Positions 1-8,994 of a stretch of DNA of 39,075 bases are shown here, one piece after another. The translations under genes were made by a program, and so were the position numbers. The stretch covers positions 1-39,075 of the forward strand of contig CAAETU010000049.1 in NCBI GenBank assembly GCA_900759045.1, in the 5' to 3' direction. The notes beneath the pieces are model-generated. The model ran no database searches and was not told the DNA's origin. It saw only the letters and a list, made by a program, of their open reading frames with translations. This DNA comes from an uncultured Collinsella sp. (lineage in GTDB: Bacteria > Actinomycetota > Coriobacteriia > Coriobacteriales > Coriobacteriaceae). Each line of letters opens with the position of its first letter. The first letter of the stretch is position 1.

Positions 1-5
1 GGAGA

Positions 6-44
6 GGGCCTGACCCCATATCGTTGGGGCCAGGCCCGATTTTG
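6..44 (+). terminator. Intrinsic terminator of an upstream gene outside the window
   Basis: A 12-13 bp GC-rich stem (6-18 with 25-37, one bulge-like mismatch) encloses a 6-base loop and is followed by a short T run. It would end a plus-strand transcript entering from the left. Confidence 0.6.
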
Positions 45-111
45 CCTCTTGACAATGTCCTGCTCATATTAAAAGGAACGTCCCCAAGTGCCGGGTCTCT
101 GGCTTAGGTGG

Positions 112-151
112 AAAGGGGGCGCCGCGGGATAGATCCTGCGGCGCCCCCTTT
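112..151 (-). terminator. Terminator-like hairpin after the M32 carboxypeptidase gene
   Basis: A nearly perfect 19 bp stem (112-130 with 133-151, one G-T pair) lies just past the stop codon of the minus-strand carboxypeptidase gene. On the minus strand only three T residues follow, so it may act as a 3' stabilising hairpin as well as a terminator. Bases 45-111 hold no gene that I can support. Confidence 0.6.
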
Positions 152-173
152 GCGCTAACGTGCTAGTAGGGCT

Positions 174-1757
174 TTACAGCTCGTAGAGCGTGGTGAACTT
201 GTCCTGCAGGTAGCTGCAGTAGTAGCGGGCATCGAACGCCATGCCGCAGGCGCCCTTGATGAGCTCCGGCGCGTCTTTGGCGCGGCCCCACTGCCAAATG
301 TGCTCGCCCAGCCAGGCGCGGACGGGCGCCAAATCGCCGCTCGCACAGGCGCCGTTGAGGTTGACGCCGTCGCGGCACATGGCCGGCACAAACATGGCGT
401 CGTAGGCGCTGCCCAGCGCATAGGTGGGGAAGTAGCCAAACGAGCCGCCGCTCCAGTGCGTATCCTGCAAGCAGCCATGCGTGTTGTCGGGAACGGGAAT
501 GCCCAGGTACTCGTCCATAAAGCGATTCCAAAGCGCGGGGATGTCCTTGGCCGTGGCCTCGCCGGCAAACAGCATGCGCTCAATTTCGTAGCGCACCATA
601 ATATGCAGCGGGTAGGTGAGCTCGTCGGCCTCGGTGCGGATCAGCGACGGCTGCGCGATGTTCACGGCGTGGTAGAGCGTATCCTCGTCCACGTTGCCAT
701 AGACCTCGGGCGCGTGACGGCGCAGCACCTCGAGCAGCGGACCCATAAAGGCGCGGCTGCGACCCACGGTGTTCTCGAAAAAGCGGCTCTGACTCTCGTG
801 GATGCCCATGGAGGTGCCGCCCTCAAGACAGGTGCGCGCATAGGCAGGATTGACGCCCAGCTCGTACATGGTGTGTCCCGCCTCGTGGATGATGCTATAG
901 ACGTTGGAGATGCAGTCATTTTCGTAGATGTGCGTGGCAATGCGCGCGTCGCCCACCGAGAAGCCCTCGCTAAACGGGTGCTCGGTAAAGGCGAGTGTGG
1001 TGTCGTCCAAGTTCAGGCCGACGAGCTTCATAAGGTCGAAGCTCATGGCGCGCTGGGCGGCCTCGGGCACGCGGGCATGCAGAAAGTCGGCAGCGGGCTG
1101 CTGGCCGCGCTCGCCGATGGCGTGCACGAGTGGCACGACCGTGGCCTTGACTTCGTCGCAAAACGCGTCGAAGCTCTTGGCAGAAAGGCCGCGCTCGTAC
1201 TGGTCGAGCCAAACATCGTATGGGTCGCGCTTGGGGTCCATGAGCTCGGCCTGATGCTTGAGCTGGCAGACAATCTTGTCCACATAGGGTTCAAAGCTCG
1301 CCCAGTCGTTGGCTGCTTTGGCTTTGTGCCACACGGCATCGGCCTCGCAGGTGAGCCTGGTCCAGGCCTCGGCTTCTTCGGTGGGAATGGCGCTGGCCTC
1401 GCGTTGATCGCGGCCGAGCACACGGATCTCGTCGAGCAGCTGCGGGTCGTCGATCTTGCCGTCGGCGACCGTCTCACGCGCGAGAGAGCGCACGAGCTCA
1501 ACGGACTTTTCGCTGGTCAGGAGCTTGTGATGCTCGCCGGCAAGCGTGCCCATGGCGTCGGCACGGGCGGCAGCGCCGTTGGCAGGAGCAATCGTCGCTC
1601 CATCGAACTCGGCAATCTTGAGCAGGTACTCGCGAGTCCACAGCTTGCCCTCGAGTTTGCGGAACTTTTTGACGGCCTTGTTGACTTTAGCAGCCTTGAC
1701 GCCCTTGGCAGCCTTTGCCACGGCGGCCTTGGCCTTCTTATCGAGTTTCTTTCCCAT
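174..1757 (-). CDS. M32 family metallocarboxypeptidase (thermostable carboxypeptidase 1 type)
   Basis: This 527-residue protein is a zinc-dependent cytoplasmic carboxypeptidase that trims amino acids from peptide C-termini. The M32 signature HEAGH is at residues 291-295, and the downstream HESQS motif supplies the further glutamate expected in the family. Length fits M32 (about 500). The start is supported by an AAGGA ribosome binding site 7 bases upstream. Unusual is the first 35 residues, which are almost only Lys, Ala and Val, like a histone tail, and are not part of the M32 fold. The gene stands alone and points away from the pheST leader. Family assignment is firm; substrate preference is unknown. 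Confidence 0.93.
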   Translation of the reverse strand: MGKKLDKKAKAAVAKAAKGVKAAKVNKAVKKFRKLEGKLWTREYLLKIAEFDGATIAPANGAAARADAMGTLAGEHHKLLTSEKSVELVRSLARETVADGKIDDPQLLDEIRVLGRDQREASAIPTEEAEAWTRLTCEADAVWHKAKAANDWASFEPYVDKIVCQLKHQAELMDPKRDPYDVWLDQYERGLSAKSFDAFCDEVKATVVPLVHAIGERGQQPAADFLHARVPEAAQRAMSFDLMKLVGLNLDDTTLAFTEHPFSEGFSVGDARIATHIYENDCISNVYSIIHEAGHTMYELGVNPAYARTCLEGGTSMGIHESQSRFFENTVGRSRAFMGPLLEVLRRHAPEVYGNVDEDTLYHAVNIAQPSLIRTEADELTYPLHIMVRYEIERMLFAGEATAKDIPALWNRFMDEYLGIPVPDNTHGCLQDTHWSGGSFGYFPTYALGSAYDAMFVPAMCRDGVNLNGACASGDLAPVRAWLGEHIWQWGRAKDAPELIKGACGMAFDARYYCSYLQDKFTTLYEL

Positions 1758-1875
1758 ACCGTATCCTTAATCTCGCAGGCCGAGCGCCGCAGGCGGGTGC
1801 GCGGCAAGTTTGCACAGCTACCTGCTTTGTACCCAGTGCGAACAAAACGGAACGCGGCGATATGCTCGCAGAATG

Positions 1876-1884
1876 TGTTATCCT
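1876..1884 (+). promoter_or_regulatory. Extended -10 promoter for the pheST T-box transcript
   Basis: TG, one base, then TATCCT at 1879-1884 forms an extended -10 element. No good -35 is present 17 bases upstream, as is common for extended -10 promoters. Transcription would begin near 1891, just before the T-box leader. Confidence 0.5.
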
Positions 1885-1890
1885 ATAGCC

Positions 1891-2178
1891 CAATGCGTTG
1901 ACGGAGAGGGTTTTGCCCGCCGCGTCGCCGGCAAGAGAGGGAAGGCCATGGGCTGCAAGCCTTCCTGCGGTGGCAAGGGCCAAGCGTTCACTCCCGAGCA
2001 GCGACCTCAACGGGCGCGCGGCCAGCGGCGGCGATGTCCCCAGTAGGGAAGCCGTGAGCCTCGCGACAAGAGGCGCAGAGTGGGCACGGCGGGCCAGACA
2101 TCCGCCGGGTCAAACAAGGTGGTACCGCGGAATTCAACCGTCCTTGGGCAATGCACATGCCCGAGGACGGTTTTTTGT
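1891..2178 (+). promoter_or_regulatory. T-box leader (tRNA-Phe sensing) of pheST
   Basis: The conserved T-box core AAGGTGGTACCGCGG lies at 2116-2130. It is followed by a strong intrinsic terminator: a 15 bp stem, 2136-2150 with 2158-2172, then TTTTTT. The TGGT of the core can pair with the ACCA end of uncharged tRNA and favour the antiterminator. About 220 bases of folded leader precede it. The likely specifier is TTC at 1987-1989, matching Phe, but I placed it by position and downstream gene rather than by a full fold. When charged tRNA-Phe is scarce, readthrough into pheS and pheT is expected. Confidence 0.9.
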
Positions 2179-2261
2179 TACCGAACCGGGCCGCGCAACC
2201 GCAGCATCGGGCGGCGTCAGCCGTCCTGGAGCGCGGATGCGCGAGAGACGAAAGGGAAGAC

Positions 2262-3338
2262 ATGAGTCTGATTGATGATCTGGTCAAACTCGAGGAAGAG
2301 GCCAAGGAGCTCGTCGCAGGTGCCGACGACGCCGCCAAGCTCGAGGCCGCGCGCGTTGAGCTGCTCGGCCGCAAGGGCCGCATCACCGGCCTGATGCGCA
2401 TGATGGGCAAGCTCGCCCCCGAGGATCGTCCCATGATGGGCAAGCGCGCCAACGAGATGCGCCAGCTGATCGAGGGCATGCTCGACGAGCGCACCACCGA
2501 GATGAAGGCCGCCGCCCTCAAGCACGCACTCGAGCACGAGGCCGTCGACATCACGCTGCCGGGCATCCGTCCGCAGATCGGTCACCAGCACCTGATCAAG
2601 CAGATCATCGAGGAGGCCGAGGACATCTTCTGCGGCATCGGCTACACCGTCGAGTCCGGCCCCATGGTCGATACTTCCTACTACAACTTCACTGCGCTCA
2701 ACGCCCCCATGGATCACCCGAGCCGCTCGGCCCGCGATACCTTCTACGTGGTCGACAACAACCCTGGCAGCGTCGCACACCCCGAGGCTCACGCCCATGG
2801 CGAGTCCGACGTGCTGCTGCGCACCCAGACCTCGGGCGTACAGATCCACACCATGGAGTCGCAGAAGCCGCCCATCTACATGATCTGCCCGGGCACCGTC
2901 TACCGTCCCGACACGGCCGACGCCTGCCACCTGCCGCAGTTCAACCAGATTGAGGGCCTGGTCGTCGACGAGGGTATCACCTTTGGCGATCTTAAGGGCA
3001 CGCTCGACTACTTTGTTAAGTGCATGTTTGGCGAGGACCGCAAGACGCGCTATCGTCCGCACTTCTTCCCCTTCACCGAGCCTTCCTGCGAGGTGGACGT
3101 GAGCTGCCACGTGTGCGGCGGCAAGGGCTGCAACTTCTGCAAGCACAGCGGCTGGATCGAGATCCTGGGCTGCGGCATGGTCGACCCCAACGTCCTGATC
3201 AACTGCGGCATCGACCCCGAGAAGTACACCGGCTTCGCCTTTGGTATTGGCGCCGAGCGCGTCGCTGCCCTGCGCTACGACCTGCCCGACCTCAGAACTC
3301 TCATGACGGGCGATATGCGCTTCCTGAACCAGTTTTAG
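2262..3338 (+). CDS. pheS: Phenylalanyl-tRNA synthetase alpha subunit
   Basis: PheS (358 residues) is the catalytic subunit of the alpha2-beta2 PheRS that charges tRNA-Phe. It has an N-terminal coiled-coil region (about residues 1-90), a class II motif 2 block around YRPDTADACHLPQFNQ, and motif 3 in GFAFGIGAERVAALRY near the C-terminus. A CxxC pair (CHVCGGKGCNFC) sits between them, as in a subset of bacterial PheS proteins. The start is the ATG at 2262 behind AAAGGGAAG. An in-frame ATG at 2151 lies inside the T-box terminator and is rejected. The gene is first in the T-box operon. Confidence 0.97.
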   Translation: MSLIDDLVKLEEEAKELVAGADDAAKLEAARVELLGRKGRITGLMRMMGKLAPEDRPMMGKRANEMRQLIEGMLDERTTEMKAAALKHALEHEAVDITLPGIRPQIGHQHLIKQIIEEAEDIFCGIGYTVESGPMVDTSYYNFTALNAPMDHPSRSARDTFYVVDNNPGSVAHPEAHAHGESDVLLRTQTSGVQIHTMESQKPPIYMICPGTVYRPDTADACHLPQFNQIEGLVVDEGITFGDLKGTLDYFVKCMFGEDRKTRYRPHFFPFTEPSCEVDVSCHVCGGKGCNFCKHSGWIEILGCGMVDPNVLINCGIDPEKYTGFAFGIGAERVAALRYDLPDLRTLMTGDMRFLNQF

Positions 3339-3344
3339 GCTTGC

Positions 3345-3431
3345 CCAGGCACCCCATCTTGGCGTTCAAACCGTCGCTCGCGTACCTTTAGTACGCGTCG
3401 CTCCTCTTTCACGCCAACCTGGGGCACCTGG
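3345..3431. repeat. Long nested palindrome between pheS and pheT
   Basis: Three nested arms pair here: 3345-3356 with 3420-3431 (two mismatches), 3359-3365 with 3411-3417 (TTGGCGT/ACGCCAA), and 3380-3385 with 3391-3396 (GCGTAC/GTACGC). No T run follows, so it is not a classical terminator. It may be an intergenic REP-type repeat or an mRNA processing or stability element inside the pheST transcript. A hairpin of similar size lies at 15930-16017. Confidence 0.6.
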
Positions 3432-3500
3432 ACAACCCTAAGGCGAACGTCTTCATTTGATATTCCTCCCTTTGCGGAGATTAAGAACTAGGAGAGCTAC

Positions 3501-5954
3501 ATGCGCGTTTCTTACGACTGGCTCAAGACCATGATCGATATTCCGGAGGATCCCAAGACCCTTTCGGACGAATATATCCGTACCGGCACCGAGGTCGAGG
3601 CGATCGACACCGTGGGCGAGTCCTTCGACCACGTGGTGACCGCCAAGGTGCTCACCAAGATCCCGCACCCCGATAGCGACCACATGTATGTGTGCTCGGT
3701 CGACGTGGGCGACAAGAATCTCGACGCCGACGGCAATCCCGCTCCGCTGCAGATCGTCTGCGGCGCGCAGAACTTCGAGGCCGGCGACCACATCGTCACG
3801 GCCATGATTGGCGCCGTGCTTCCCGGCGACGTCAAGATCAAGAAGAGCAAGCTTCGCGGCGTCGTGTCCATGGGCATGAACTGCTCCGCGCGCGAGCTCG
3901 GCCTGGGTGGCGACCACTCCGGCATTATGATCCTGCCCGAGGATACGCCCTGCGGCATGCCGTTTGCCGAGTACGTGGGCTCGAGCGACACCGTGCTCGA
4001 CTGTGAGATCACGCCCAACCGTCCCGACTGCCTGTCCATGATCGGCATGGCCCGCGAGACCGGCGCCATCTTCGACCGCGATTTCCACGTTGAGCTGCCC
4101 GCCATCAAGGTCGAGACCGGCCGCGCGACCGACGACGAGCTTTCCGTCGAGATCGCCGACGAGGGCCTGTGCGACCGCTACGTTGCCCGCATCGTGCGCA
4201 ACGTCAAGGTCGGCCCGTCGCCAGACTGGATGGTCAAGCGCCTCAACGCCCTAGGCGTGCGCCCGCACAACAACATCGTCGACATCACCAACTACGTGAT
4301 GATGCTCACCGGCCAGCCGCTGCACGCCTTTGACCTCGACACCTTTGCCGAGCGCGATGGCCACCGCCGCGTGGTGGTTCGCGCCGCCCAGCAGGACGAG
4401 AAGTTCACGACGCTCGACGGCGAGGAGCGCGTGCTCGACGCCGGCATGGGCCTCATCACCGACGGCGAGCGCCCCGTGGCGTTGGCCGGCGTTATGGGTG
4501 GCATGGATTCCGAGATCGAGGACGATACCGTTGACGTGATGGTCGAGAGCGCCTGCTTCAACGCCGGCCGCACCTCGCACACCAGCCGCGACCTTTCGCT
4601 GATCTCCGACGCCTCCATTCGCTTTGAGCGCCAGGTTGACGAGACCGGCTGCGTGGATGTTGCCAACGTTACCTGCGCGCTGATTGAGGAGATCGCCGGC
4701 GGCGAGGTCGCTCCCGGCTATGTGGACGTGTTCCCCGCGCCCAAGACCATCGACAGCATCAAGCTGCGCCTGGCCCGCGTGCACGCCATCTGCGGTGCCG
4801 ACATCGAGTCCGACTTTATCGAGCGCTCGCTCACCCGCCTGGGCTGCACCGTCGAGCGCGACGGCGAGGACTTTATGGTCACGCCGCCGAGCTTCCGTCC
4901 CGACCTGCCGCGTGAGATCGACCTGATCGAGGAGGTCTTGCGCTTATGGGGCATGGGCCGCGTGACGGCGACCATTCCGGCTGCCAAGAACCACATCGGC
5001 GGTCTGACCCGCGAGCAGAAGCTCACTCGTAAGGTCGGCGAGATCCTGCGCGCCTGCGGCCTCAACGAGACCACGACTTTTGGCTTTGCCGCCCCGGGCG
5101 ACCTGGAGAAGATCGGTATGTCCACCGAGGGTCGCGGTTGCCCCGTGGTGCTCATGAACCCGCTGGTAGCCGAGCAGACCGAGATGCGCCGCTCGCTGTT
5201 GCCAGGCCTGTTGCAGTCTGTGGCCTACAACGAGGCCCACGGCACGCCCAACGTGCATCTGTACGAGGTCGGCAGCTTGTTCCACGGTCGCGAGAACGCC
5301 AGCCTGCCCAAGGAGACCAAGTCCGTGGCGGGCGTGCTCTCGGGCCAGTGGAGCGAGCGGTCCTGGAACATGAAGTACCGTAAGCTGCGCTTCTTCTTTG
5401 GCAAGGGCATTGTCGAGGAGCTGCTTGCTCAGCTGCGCATCGAGAAGGTTCGCTTCCGTCCCGTCGAGGGCGAGGGCTATGCCTTCCTGCAGCCGGGTCG
5501 TGCGGCTGAGGTTCTGTCCGGCGGCACCGTGCTGGGCTGGGTTGGCGAGATCCACCCCAAGGCGCGCGAGGCCATGGGCATCGACGAGGTCGTCGTTGCC
5601 TTTGAGCTCGACTTGGACAAGCTGATCAAGGGCGCCCGCAACCAGGAGAACTACCGCGAGTTCTCGCAGTACCCGGCCGTTGAGCACGACCTTGCTATCG
5701 TGGTCGACAACACTGTGACCTGCGAGGATCTTGAGCGCCGTATTACCAGCGCCGGAGGCAAGCTGCTCGAGGGCGTGCGCCTGTTCGACGTCTACCGCGA
5801 TCCCGTCCGTATCGGTGCGGGCAAGAAGTCCATGGCCTTTGCGCTTACGTATCGCTCCGACGACCACACGCTCACCAGCGAAGAGGTCGAAAAAGCGCAC
5901 CAGAAGATCGTCACCAAGGTGTGCAAGGGCGTAAACGGCGAGGTCCGCGGCTAG
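3501..5954 (+). CDS. pheT: Phenylalanyl-tRNA synthetase beta subunit
   Basis: PheT (817 residues) is the editing and tRNA-binding subunit of PheRS. Visible blocks are the N-terminal MRVSYDWLK start typical of the family, an EMAP-type tRNA-binding OB domain (about residues 42-155), the B3/B4 editing region (about 210-400), B5 (about 405-480), the catalytic-like core, and the C-terminal anticodon-binding FDX-ACB domain (about 720-817). Length matches the family. AGGAGAG precedes the ATG. It follows pheS after 162 bases containing a palindrome, without an obvious own promoter, so it is probably driven by the T-box promoter. Confidence 0.97.
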   Translation: MRVSYDWLKTMIDIPEDPKTLSDEYIRTGTEVEAIDTVGESFDHVVTAKVLTKIPHPDSDHMYVCSVDVGDKNLDADGNPAPLQIVCGAQNFEAGDHIVTAMIGAVLPGDVKIKKSKLRGVVSMGMNCSARELGLGGDHSGIMILPEDTPCGMPFAEYVGSSDTVLDCEITPNRPDCLSMIGMARETGAIFDRDFHVELPAIKVETGRATDDELSVEIADEGLCDRYVARIVRNVKVGPSPDWMVKRLNALGVRPHNNIVDITNYVMMLTGQPLHAFDLDTFAERDGHRRVVVRAAQQDEKFTTLDGEERVLDAGMGLITDGERPVALAGVMGGMDSEIEDDTVDVMVESACFNAGRTSHTSRDLSLISDASIRFERQVDETGCVDVANVTCALIEEIAGGEVAPGYVDVFPAPKTIDSIKLRLARVHAICGADIESDFIERSLTRLGCTVERDGEDFMVTPPSFRPDLPREIDLIEEVLRLWGMGRVTATIPAAKNHIGGLTREQKLTRKVGEILRACGLNETTTFGFAAPGDLEKIGMSTEGRGCPVVLMNPLVAEQTEMRRSLLPGLLQSVAYNEAHGTPNVHLYEVGSLFHGRENASLPKETKSVAGVLSGQWSERSWNMKYRKLRFFFGKGIVEELLAQLRIEKVRFRPVEGEGYAFLQPGRAAEVLSGGTVLGWVGEIHPKAREAMGIDEVVVAFELDLDKLIKGARNQENYREFSQYPAVEHDLAIVVDNTVTCEDLERRITSAGGKLLEGVRLFDVYRDPVRIGAGKKSMAFALTYRSDDHTLTSEEVEKAHQKIVTKVCKGVNGEVRG

Positions 5955-6054
5955 GTCCTGCGCTGGGGTATGGGTCAGCGGTGGCTGCTGCCGAGTCCTA
6001 CGTGACTGCTGTGCCCGGTATAAGGCACCGTTGAGCCTGCATATATGACACGCG

Positions 6055-6143
6055 CATTACATAACGGCGTGCTGCTTTGTCGGCAGTGCGCCGTTTTGCT
6101 ATGATAGCCCGCGGCGTGTTACGAATCTGACATTACGTAACAC
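6055..6143 (+). promoter_or_regulatory. TTAC-type boxes and inverted repeat around the cbiM promoter
   Basis: ATTACATAAC at 6055-6064 and ATTACGTAAC at 6132-6141 are near-identical boxes flanking the promoter. The second box is also the right arm of an 8 bp inverted repeat, GTGTTACG (6116-6123) with CGTAACAC (6136-6143), placed on the predicted start of transcription. This layout fits an operator for a metal-responsive repressor. The regulator is not in the window. Confidence 0.5.
6077..6105 (+). promoter_or_regulatory. Promoter of the cbiMQO operon
   Basis: TTGTCG (6077-6082) and TATGAT (6100-6105) are separated by 17 bases, giving a predicted start near 6112. The untranslated leader is then about 90 bases, too short for a cobalamin riboswitch. 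Confidence 0.65.
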
Positions 6144-6200
6144 TGGAAAGGTGATTCAAGCGGCGTTGCAATTCCGTGCGCCGATAACCGGGAGGCGTAC

Positions 6201-7286
6201 ATGCACATTCCAGATAATTATCTGTCCCCGCAGACCGATGCCGTTATGGCGGTGGCGATGGTGCCCGTTTGGATCCACTGCATCAAGAAGGTGCGCGCCA
6301 CGCTCGATCGCGAGCACATGGCGTTCCTGGGCATCTGCGCCGCGTTCTCCTTCCTGCTCATGATGTTCAACGTGCCGCTGCCTGGCGGCACCACAGGCCA
6401 CGCCGTTGGTGGCGCACTCATCGCGCTGCTGCTGGGCCCCGAGGCCGCGGCTATCGCGGTTTCGGTCGCGCTGGCGCTGCAAGCGCTGCTGTTTGGCGAC
6501 GGCGGCATCCTGTCCTTTGGCGCTAACTGCTTTAACATGGCCTTCGTGTTGCCGTTTGCCGCAGCCATCGTGTTCCGCGCGCTTAACAGCCGTTTGCACG
6601 ACAAGAGCTGGGGCACCTCGGTTTCGGCCATCGTAAGCGGCTGGGTCGGCCTGTGCCTGGCGGCCCTGTGCGCAGCAATCGAGTTTGGTATTCAGCCGAT
6701 GCTTTTCACGAATGCTTCGGGCGCTCCGCTGTACTGCCCCTTCCCGCTGTCCATTGCCATTCCGGCCATGATGATCCCGCATATGTTGGTAGCCGGCGTG
6801 GTCGAGGGCGTGGCGACTGCCGCGATCTACGGCTTTATCAAGAAGACGGCGCCGAGCGTTATCGTCGGCCCCGAGGCCGCCGATGGACAGCTTGCTGCCG
6901 AGGGCGCTGCTGCCAAGAAGACCTCGCTGGTCCCCACGCTCATCTTGGTTGCCGTGCTTGTCGTGGCCACGCCGCTGGGCCTGCTGGCCACGGGTGACGC
7001 CTGGGGTGAGTGGGACGCCGAGGGCGCCGCGACCGCCGTTCAGGAGGTTGGCGACGACAGCCTGCAGGCTTCGGTCGGTCTCGACACCCCGACCTTTGCC
7101 GATGCGCTGCCTACGGGTGATTACCTGCAGGCCTATTCCGAGGAGCAGGGTCTCGGCTTTGCCGGTCAGGCTGCCATGTATATCCTGTCCGGCGTGATTG
7201 GCGTGGCGGTGCTCACCATCGCATTCCGTCTGATCTCGCTGACGGTCAAGGAAAGCGGTGCTCATGGCGATGGTCGAGCTGCCTAG
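6201..7286 (+). CDS. cbiM: Cobalt/nickel ECF transporter substrate-binding component, CbiM with fused CbiN-like tail
   Basis: This 361-residue membrane protein is the metal-binding S component of an energy-coupling-factor importer. The N-terminus MHIPDNYLSP matches the CbiM/NikM signature, in which the first residues and His2 bind the metal. About six hydrophobic segments follow (residues 10-225). A second part (about 245-355) has a segment PLGLLATGDAWGEWD and a final membrane helix, typical of the CbiN/NikN-like or PDGLE extension, which explains the absence of a separate cbiN gene. GGGAGG lies before the ATG. It overlaps cbiQ. Cobalt versus nickel cannot be decided from sequence. Confidence 0.9.
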   Translation: MHIPDNYLSPQTDAVMAVAMVPVWIHCIKKVRATLDREHMAFLGICAAFSFLLMMFNVPLPGGTTGHAVGGALIALLLGPEAAAIAVSVALALQALLFGDGGILSFGANCFNMAFVLPFAAAIVFRALNSRLHDKSWGTSVSAIVSGWVGLCLAALCAAIEFGIQPMLFTNASGAPLYCPFPLSIAIPAMMIPHMLVAGVVEGVATAAIYGFIKKTAPSVIVGPEAADGQLAAEGAAAKKTSLVPTLILVAVLVVATPLGLLATGDAWGEWDAEGAATAVQEVGDDSLQASVGLDTPTFADALPTGDYLQAYSEEQGLGFAGQAAMYILSGVIGVAVLTIAFRLISLTVKESGAHGDGRAA

Positions 7287-8100
7287 CTGGCTTGCGGTCG
7301 AGCAGCGTTACGAGCCCACGGGCGCTCGTCATCGCGTGATGCAAAAGAACGTCCTGCACCTGGCGAGCCTGCTTGAGCGGGTTCGCCTGGGCGGGGGCGC
7401 GCACGAGGGCGGGTCGATGGTCGACCGCGCCCTTTCTTGCGTTTCGGCTCCGGTGCGCCTGGTGGGGATGTTCTTTTGCGTCCTGTGCGTGTGTCTGACG
7501 CAGAGCCCGCTGTACATCATGTTGATGGCGGCTATCGCGCTGGTGCTCGTTGCCGTGCGCCCTGTACGCGGGCTGCGCGCGACCTTTGTGCCGGCGTTGG
7601 CTGCCGCGGGGTTTGCCGTGGTTCTGGCACTGCCTGCCCTGCTGCTGGGCGCTTCTGCCGCGGGTGCCATGCTCAAAATTGCGCTTAAGACGTTCATTAA
7701 CGTGTCGCTCGTGCTGGGTGTTTCGTGGACCCTCACGTGGAGCCGCATGTCGGCGGCGCTCAAGATGCTGCATCTACCCGACGAAGTTATCTTTACGTTT
7801 GATATGGCGCTCAAGCACATCGAGGTGCTGGGTCGTACGGCGCACGATCTGTGCGAATCGGTCATGCTGCGCAGCGTTGGCCGTGCGCCCGAGGGATTTT
7901 CGCGTACCGATTCGATCGCGGGTATCATGGGCATGACCTTTATCAAGGCGATGAAATGCAGCCGCGCGATGGACGAGGCTATGCTTTGCCGCGGCTTTGC
8001 CGGTGCGTATCCGGCTCCCGCGCGCGCCAGGTTTGGCTGGCGCGATGCGGTTTACGCGGCCGTTGTGGCGTTGCTCGCCGTGTTGTGCGCGGTGCTGTAG
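7264..8100 (+). CDS. cbiQ: ECF transporter transmembrane component CbiQ
   Basis: CbiQ (278 residues) is the EcfT-type membrane subunit that couples CbiM to the ATPase. Hydrophobic segments lie around residues 58-130, and the late EAMLCRGF segment corresponds to the Ala-Arg-Gly coupling motif of the family. The ATG at 7264 has AAGGAAAG 8 bases upstream. A GTG two codons earlier (7258) is an alternative. Either start overlaps the end of cbiM, indicating translational coupling. Confidence 0.88.
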   Translation: MAMVELPSWLAVEQRYEPTGARHRVMQKNVLHLASLLERVRLGGGAHEGGSMVDRALSCVSAPVRLVGMFFCVLCVCLTQSPLYIMLMAAIALVLVAVRPVRGLRATFVPALAAAGFAVVLALPALLLGASAAGAMLKIALKTFINVSLVLGVSWTLTWSRMSAALKMLHLPDEVIFTFDMALKHIEVLGRTAHDLCESVMLRSVGRAPEGFSRTDSIAGIMGMTFIKAMKCSRAMDEAMLCRGFAGAYPAPARARFGWRDAVYAAVVALLAVLCAVL

Positions 8101-8144
8101 CGCGGACGGTCGAACCGTTGATGTGAGTAGGGAAGGGCGACGTT

Positions 8145-8915
8145 TTGGCAAACGATACGAATAACGCGATGGGTGCGAGCGGTGCTGCCGGCGCCGAGGT
8201 CACGCCGCTCATCGAGTTTCGCGACGTGGTGTTTTCCTATGCGGGTCATACGGTGGTCGATGGCGTTTCATTGCAGGTGAACCGTGGAGAGCTCGTTGCT
8301 CTGCTTGGTCCTAACGGCTGCGGCAAGACGACGATTATGCGTCTTATCAACGGCCTTGAGCTTGCGGACGCGGGTGCGTACCTGTTCGACGGGCATGCGG
8401 TCGATGCGGCGTTTCTAAAGGATTCTGCGGCCGCTCAGCGTTTTCATCAGCGCGTGGGCTTTGTGTTCCAGAATGCCGACGCCCAGCTGTTCTGCGCTAC
8501 GGTGGGCGAGGAAGTTGCTTTTGGTCCCGCGCAGATGGGGCTGCCGGCAGACGAGCTCGAGCGCCGCGTGCGCGATGCCATGGAGCTGTTCCAGGTTGCC
8601 GACCTTGTCGACGTCTCTCCCTATCAGCTCTCGGGCGGGCAAAAGAAGCGCGTTGCGCTGGCTGCGGTGGTGTCGATGAACCCGGATATCCTGGTGCTCG
8701 ACGAGCCTACCAATGGGCTCGACGAGGATTCATGCGACATCGTGGTCAACTTCTTGCTGGCCTACGTCGCGGCGGGTAAGACGGTCTTGATGAGCACACA
8801 TCACCAGGATTTGGTGCGACGCCTGGGTGCCCGCGCCATCTATATCGATCGATATCACCATGTGGTCGAGGCGCCGGTGTCGTCGTATGGAACCGAGAGC
8901 GGCGCTGCGGAATAG
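8145..8915 (+). CDS. cbiO: ECF transporter ATP-binding protein CbiO
   Basis: CbiO (256 residues) supplies ATP hydrolysis for the Co/Ni importer. The Walker A motif GPNGCGKTT, the Q-loop region (VFQNADAQLF), the ABC signature LSGGQ and the Walker B ILVLDEP are all present in order, with the H-loop near STHH. I chose the TTG start at 8145 because GGGAAGGG lies about 7 bases upstream. An internal ATG at 8169 is the alternative. One ATPase gene only, so a homodimer is likely. Confidence 0.9.
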   Translation: MANDTNNAMGASGAAGAEVTPLIEFRDVVFSYAGHTVVDGVSLQVNRGELVALLGPNGCGKTTIMRLINGLELADAGAYLFDGHAVDAAFLKDSAAAQRFHQRVGFVFQNADAQLFCATVGEEVAFGPAQMGLPADELERRVRDAMELFQVADLVDVSPYQLSGGQKKRVALAAVVSMNPDILVLDEPTNGLDEDSCDIVVNFLLAYVAAGKTVLMSTHHQDLVRRLGARAIYIDRYHHVVEAPVSSYGTESGAAE

Positions 8916-8994
8916 TTGCTGCGTAGAGCGTGCGTAGCCGCCCGCGCGGCTTTGCCGTGATGGTATAGTTATCCAGGTTTTTATGGGGGTGGCT

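Noticed and set aside
49..54. Promoter from TTGACA at 49-54
   Set aside because: No -10 hexamer lies at acceptable spacing and no plus-strand gene follows.
300..1901. A 533-residue plus-strand frame over the M32 carboxypeptidase
   Set aside because: Antisense shadow. The minus-strand frame has the HEAGH motif and a ribosome binding site.
6106..6200. Cobalamin or NiCo riboswitch before cbiM
   Set aside because: The leader is only about 90 bases and I see neither the B12 box nor the NiCo core. A DNA operator fits better.
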